A stretch of DNA of 64,000 bases, taken from Sphingomonas sp. PP-CC-1A-547. Lineage in GTDB: Bacteria > Pseudomonadota > Alphaproteobacteria > Sphingomonadales > Sphingomonadaceae. Location: NCBI RefSeq assembly GCF_003610375.1, contig NZ_RAPZ01000016.1, forward strand, positions 62,001 to 126,000, written 5' to 3'. The notes under the pieces were generated by a model. It was not told where the DNA came from. It made no database searches and saw nothing but the letters and a program-made list of their open reading frames with translations. Below are positions 62,561-64,000 of this stretch, in pieces (positions within the stretch are counted from its first letter, which is position 1; every line of letters begins with the position of its first letter). The position numbers were made by a program, and so were the translations under genes.

Positions 62561-63528
62561 TTGAACCCCTGAAGGTAGCTTGCGATCTGGTCGGCTTCGG
62601 CAGGCGACATCTGCGGGAAGGCGGGCATGCGCACGCCGGGCTTGGTCTTGGCCGGGTCGCGGACGAAGCCCGCGATGTTGCCGTGGGTCATCCGCAGCAC
62701 CCCCGCGGCGAGCGTCGGGCGCGACCCGAAGTGTGTCAGGTCGGGGCCGATCTTGGCGACCGGGCCGACGCCGCGGACGCTGTGGCAGCCGCTACAGCCA
62801 TAGCTCGCGAAGGCGCGCGCGCCGGGCGAAGCGGTGACGACGGCCGGCTTGCGCTGCTCGGCGAGCCAGCGTTCGAACGCGGCGGGCTCCATCGCGATCA
62901 CGTCGAACGCCATCAGCGCGTGGCCGAGCCCGCAGAACTCCGCGCAGACGCCGCGGTACGTCCCCGCCTTGGTCGCGCGGACGACGAGGCGGTTGGTGCG
63001 GCCGGGGATCATGTCCATCTTGCCCGCCAAGCCCGGCACCCAGAAGCTGTGGATGACGTCGGGGCTGCGCAGCGACAGCTCGACGGTGCGACCGACGGGC
63101 AAGCGCAGTTCGTTCGCCGTCTCGACCACCGATCCGCCGGACGGCGCATAGCGGACGCGCCACCAGAATTGCTCGCCCTCGACGCCGATACGGAGGTCGC
63201 TGTTGGCAACCTCGCGCGGCCGCATCGCGGGGAGGGCGTAGAGCAGCAGGCCCAGCAGCAGGATCGAAGGACCGATGCCGCCGAGCCAGAGCACCAGCTT
63301 CATCCCGCCCTTGTGTGTCAGCCGACCTTCCGGCGCGCGCATCGCGTGGCGCATCAGCAACGCGAGCCCGCCCGCGAGAATGATCGCGCCGATGATCAGG
63401 ACGATCGTGATCGAGAGGACCTTGTCCGCCTCCTCGCCGAACGGCGCGAGCGTCGACTGGTGCCGGTTGCACGCCGCCAACAGCGGCAGGCACGCGCCCA
63501 CGGAAAGAAAATTAGCCTTCCGCATCAT
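62557..63528 (-). CDS. Cytochrome c oxidase subunit II with fused cytochrome c domain
   Basis: About 323 residues from ATG 63528. A lipoprotein signal (LLAAC, Cys at 20) is followed by two membrane helices (about 35-60 and 75-100), then the cupredoxin CuA domain with VIHSFWVPGLAGKMDMIPG and the CuA motif CAEFCGLGHALM, and a C-terminal cytochrome c domain with CSGCH and a Met ligand near MPAFPQM. This is the caa3 form that takes electrons from a membrane or soluble cytochrome. The start was set at 63528, since the longer frame from 63606 starts in a palindrome and spoils the lipoprotein signal. It is first in the operon. Confidence 0.93.
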   Translation of the reverse strand: MMRKANFLSVGACLPLLAACNRHQSTLAPFGEEADKVLSITIVLIIGAIILAGGLALLMRHAMRAPEGRLTHKGGMKLVLWLGGIGPSILLLGLLLYALPAMRPREVANSDLRIGVEGEQFWWRVRYAPSGGSVVETANELRLPVGRTVELSLRSPDVIHSFWVPGLAGKMDMIPGRTNRLVVRATKAGTYRGVCAEFCGLGHALMAFDVIAMEPAAFERWLAEQRKPAVVTASPGARAFASYGCSGCHSVRGVGPVAKIGPDLTHFGSRPTLAAGVLRMTHGNIAGFVRDPAKTKPGVRMPAFPQMSPAEADQIASYLQGFK

Positions 63529-63590
63529 CACCTTGCCACCCTTTTGAAGCGCGTCCCCTAAACCGGCTGGCAGGGCTGCGTAAACCCAAA

Positions 63591-63606
63591 ATGACAGAAA
63601 TGTCAT
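63591..63606 (-). promoter_or_regulatory. Palindrome upstream of the oxidase operon
   Basis: ATGACA-GAAA-TGTCAT is an exact inverted repeat, and TGTCA recurs at 63614-63618. It lies 63 bases before the subunit II start and may be an operator for a redox- or oxygen-responsive regulator. The identity is unknown; PhoB is unlikely because the geometry is inverted. Confidence 0.45.
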
Positions 63607-63681
63607 GTGGGCATGTCAATCAGAGTAGATCGTGCGAGCGTTTCGCGCAGGCAGGCCACGCCCAATAGATGATTTGCGTAG

Positions 63682-64000
63682 CTAAGCCTCGGTGGATGGA
63701 TCGAACCGCCATTTGGCAGCAAGCATCGCCTGCAAAAGATCCACGTAGCTCCACCCTTTGGCGCGGGCGGCGATCGCCGACAGGCAGTCCTGATCTTCGC
63801 GCCCCGGCCGGCCCGGCCCCGTCATGTTGGGTTTCATATTGAGGTCGAACAACTTGAAGACACCGTGGCGATCGGCCCGGCAATCGATCCGGATCGCGGT
63901 GCGGGCGTCGACCAGCGCGGCCGCCGATACGCAGCTATCGATCATCGCCGCGATTGCGGGATCGCGCAGCCGATCGGGGCTGATCGCGACGCTGTTGGCT
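63682..64000 (-). CDS. ATP-grasp D-Ala-D-Ala ligase-like protein, C-terminal part
   Basis: The last 105 or so codons of a gene that continues beyond the right edge. The segments FKLFDLNMKPNMTGPGRPGREDQDCL and IRIDCRADRHG contain the magnesium-binding acid and Asn and the P-rich loop of ATP-grasp D-alanine--D-alanine ligase-like enzymes, and MLAAKW near the end is the usual tail. The closest family comparison suggests a ligase acting on an amino acid or peptide rather than the essential Ddl. Start, N-terminus and operon partners are outside the window. The 63529-63681 gap is the oxidase promoter region. Confidence 0.75.
   Translation of the reverse strand, partial: ANSVAISPDRLRDPAIAAMIDSCVSAAALVDARTAIRIDCRADRHGVFKLFDLNMKPNMTGPGRPGREDQDCLSAIAARAKGWSYVDLLQAMLAAKWRFDPSTEA

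Noticed and set aside
1..64000. tRNA, rRNA, CRISPR arrays, integrase genes or insertion sequences
   Set aside because: None was recognised by reading both strands. No repeat-spacer pattern or transposase gene was seen, though a short tRNA could be missed without a dedicated search.

Overview
The window looks like a chromosomal segment of a Sphingomonas-type alphaproteobacterium. The support is high GC, tightly packed ATGA/GTGA-overlapping operons, three large TonB-dependent receptors each paired with hydrolases, an AcsAB-type fused cellulose synthase, a caa3-type oxidase cluster, and a REP-like hairpin of the kind common in Sphingomonas genomes. The genus is an inference from gene content.

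Layout. 0-6.7 kb: a frameshifted small secreted protein, a two-component pair (OmpR-type regulator plus a kinase with two altered motifs), a zinc peptidase, a frameshifted aspartic protease and an SMR efflux gene. 6.9-10.8 kb: a TonB receptor and phytase-like esterase operon behind a four-unit, 11-bp-periodic PhoB-like box. 11.0-11.3 kb: a gene relic. 11.7-16.4 kb: a complete type I secretion system (ABC, HlyD and TolC family). 16.4-25.9 kb: a small kinase and a rearranged Pel exopolysaccharide operon, in transcription order pelG, pelA (hydrolase domain only), pelB split in two, pelD (no GGDEF domain), pelE, pelF. Its first gene (25.9-29.3 kb) encodes a 1131-residue protein with a carbohydrate-binding module, a PelA-like deacetylase region and C-terminal RTX repeats. 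It has no signal peptide and so looks like a substrate of the type I system. 29.8-33.5 kb: an ankyrin relic, a GST/TetR divergent pair with twin operators, and msrA. 32.2-40.7 kb: a glycan-use locus (sugar transporter, GH92 mannosidase, YdcF-like protein, TonB receptor) opposite a ROK regulator. 41-42 kb: a 5'-truncated sensor kinase. 42-52.2 kb: a cellulose operon (small protein, bcsQ, bcsAB fusion, bcsC, bcsD, bcsZ). 52.8-57.8 kb: a TonB receptor, PI-PLC-like and histidine acid phosphatase operon. 58-63.5 kb: a caa3-type oxidase cluster. The right edge holds the 3' end of an ATP-grasp ligase gene.

How it fits together. The segment encodes two biofilm matrix polymers (cellulose and a Pel-like polymer), two organic-phosphate scavenging operons, glycan uptake and respiration. 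The cellulose synthase keeps its PilZ c-di-GMP motifs, while the Pel regulator PelD lacks the domain that binds c-di-GMP in Pseudomonas. The likeliest new biology is the Pel variant: PelA's hydrolase remains in a small protein, and the deacetylase function appears to have moved to a large RTX protein made from the same operon and probably exported by the neighbouring type I system. Several relics and frameshifts mark the edges between modules. Three or four of the frameshifts are single-base losses, some near homopolymers, so sequencing error has to be excluded.
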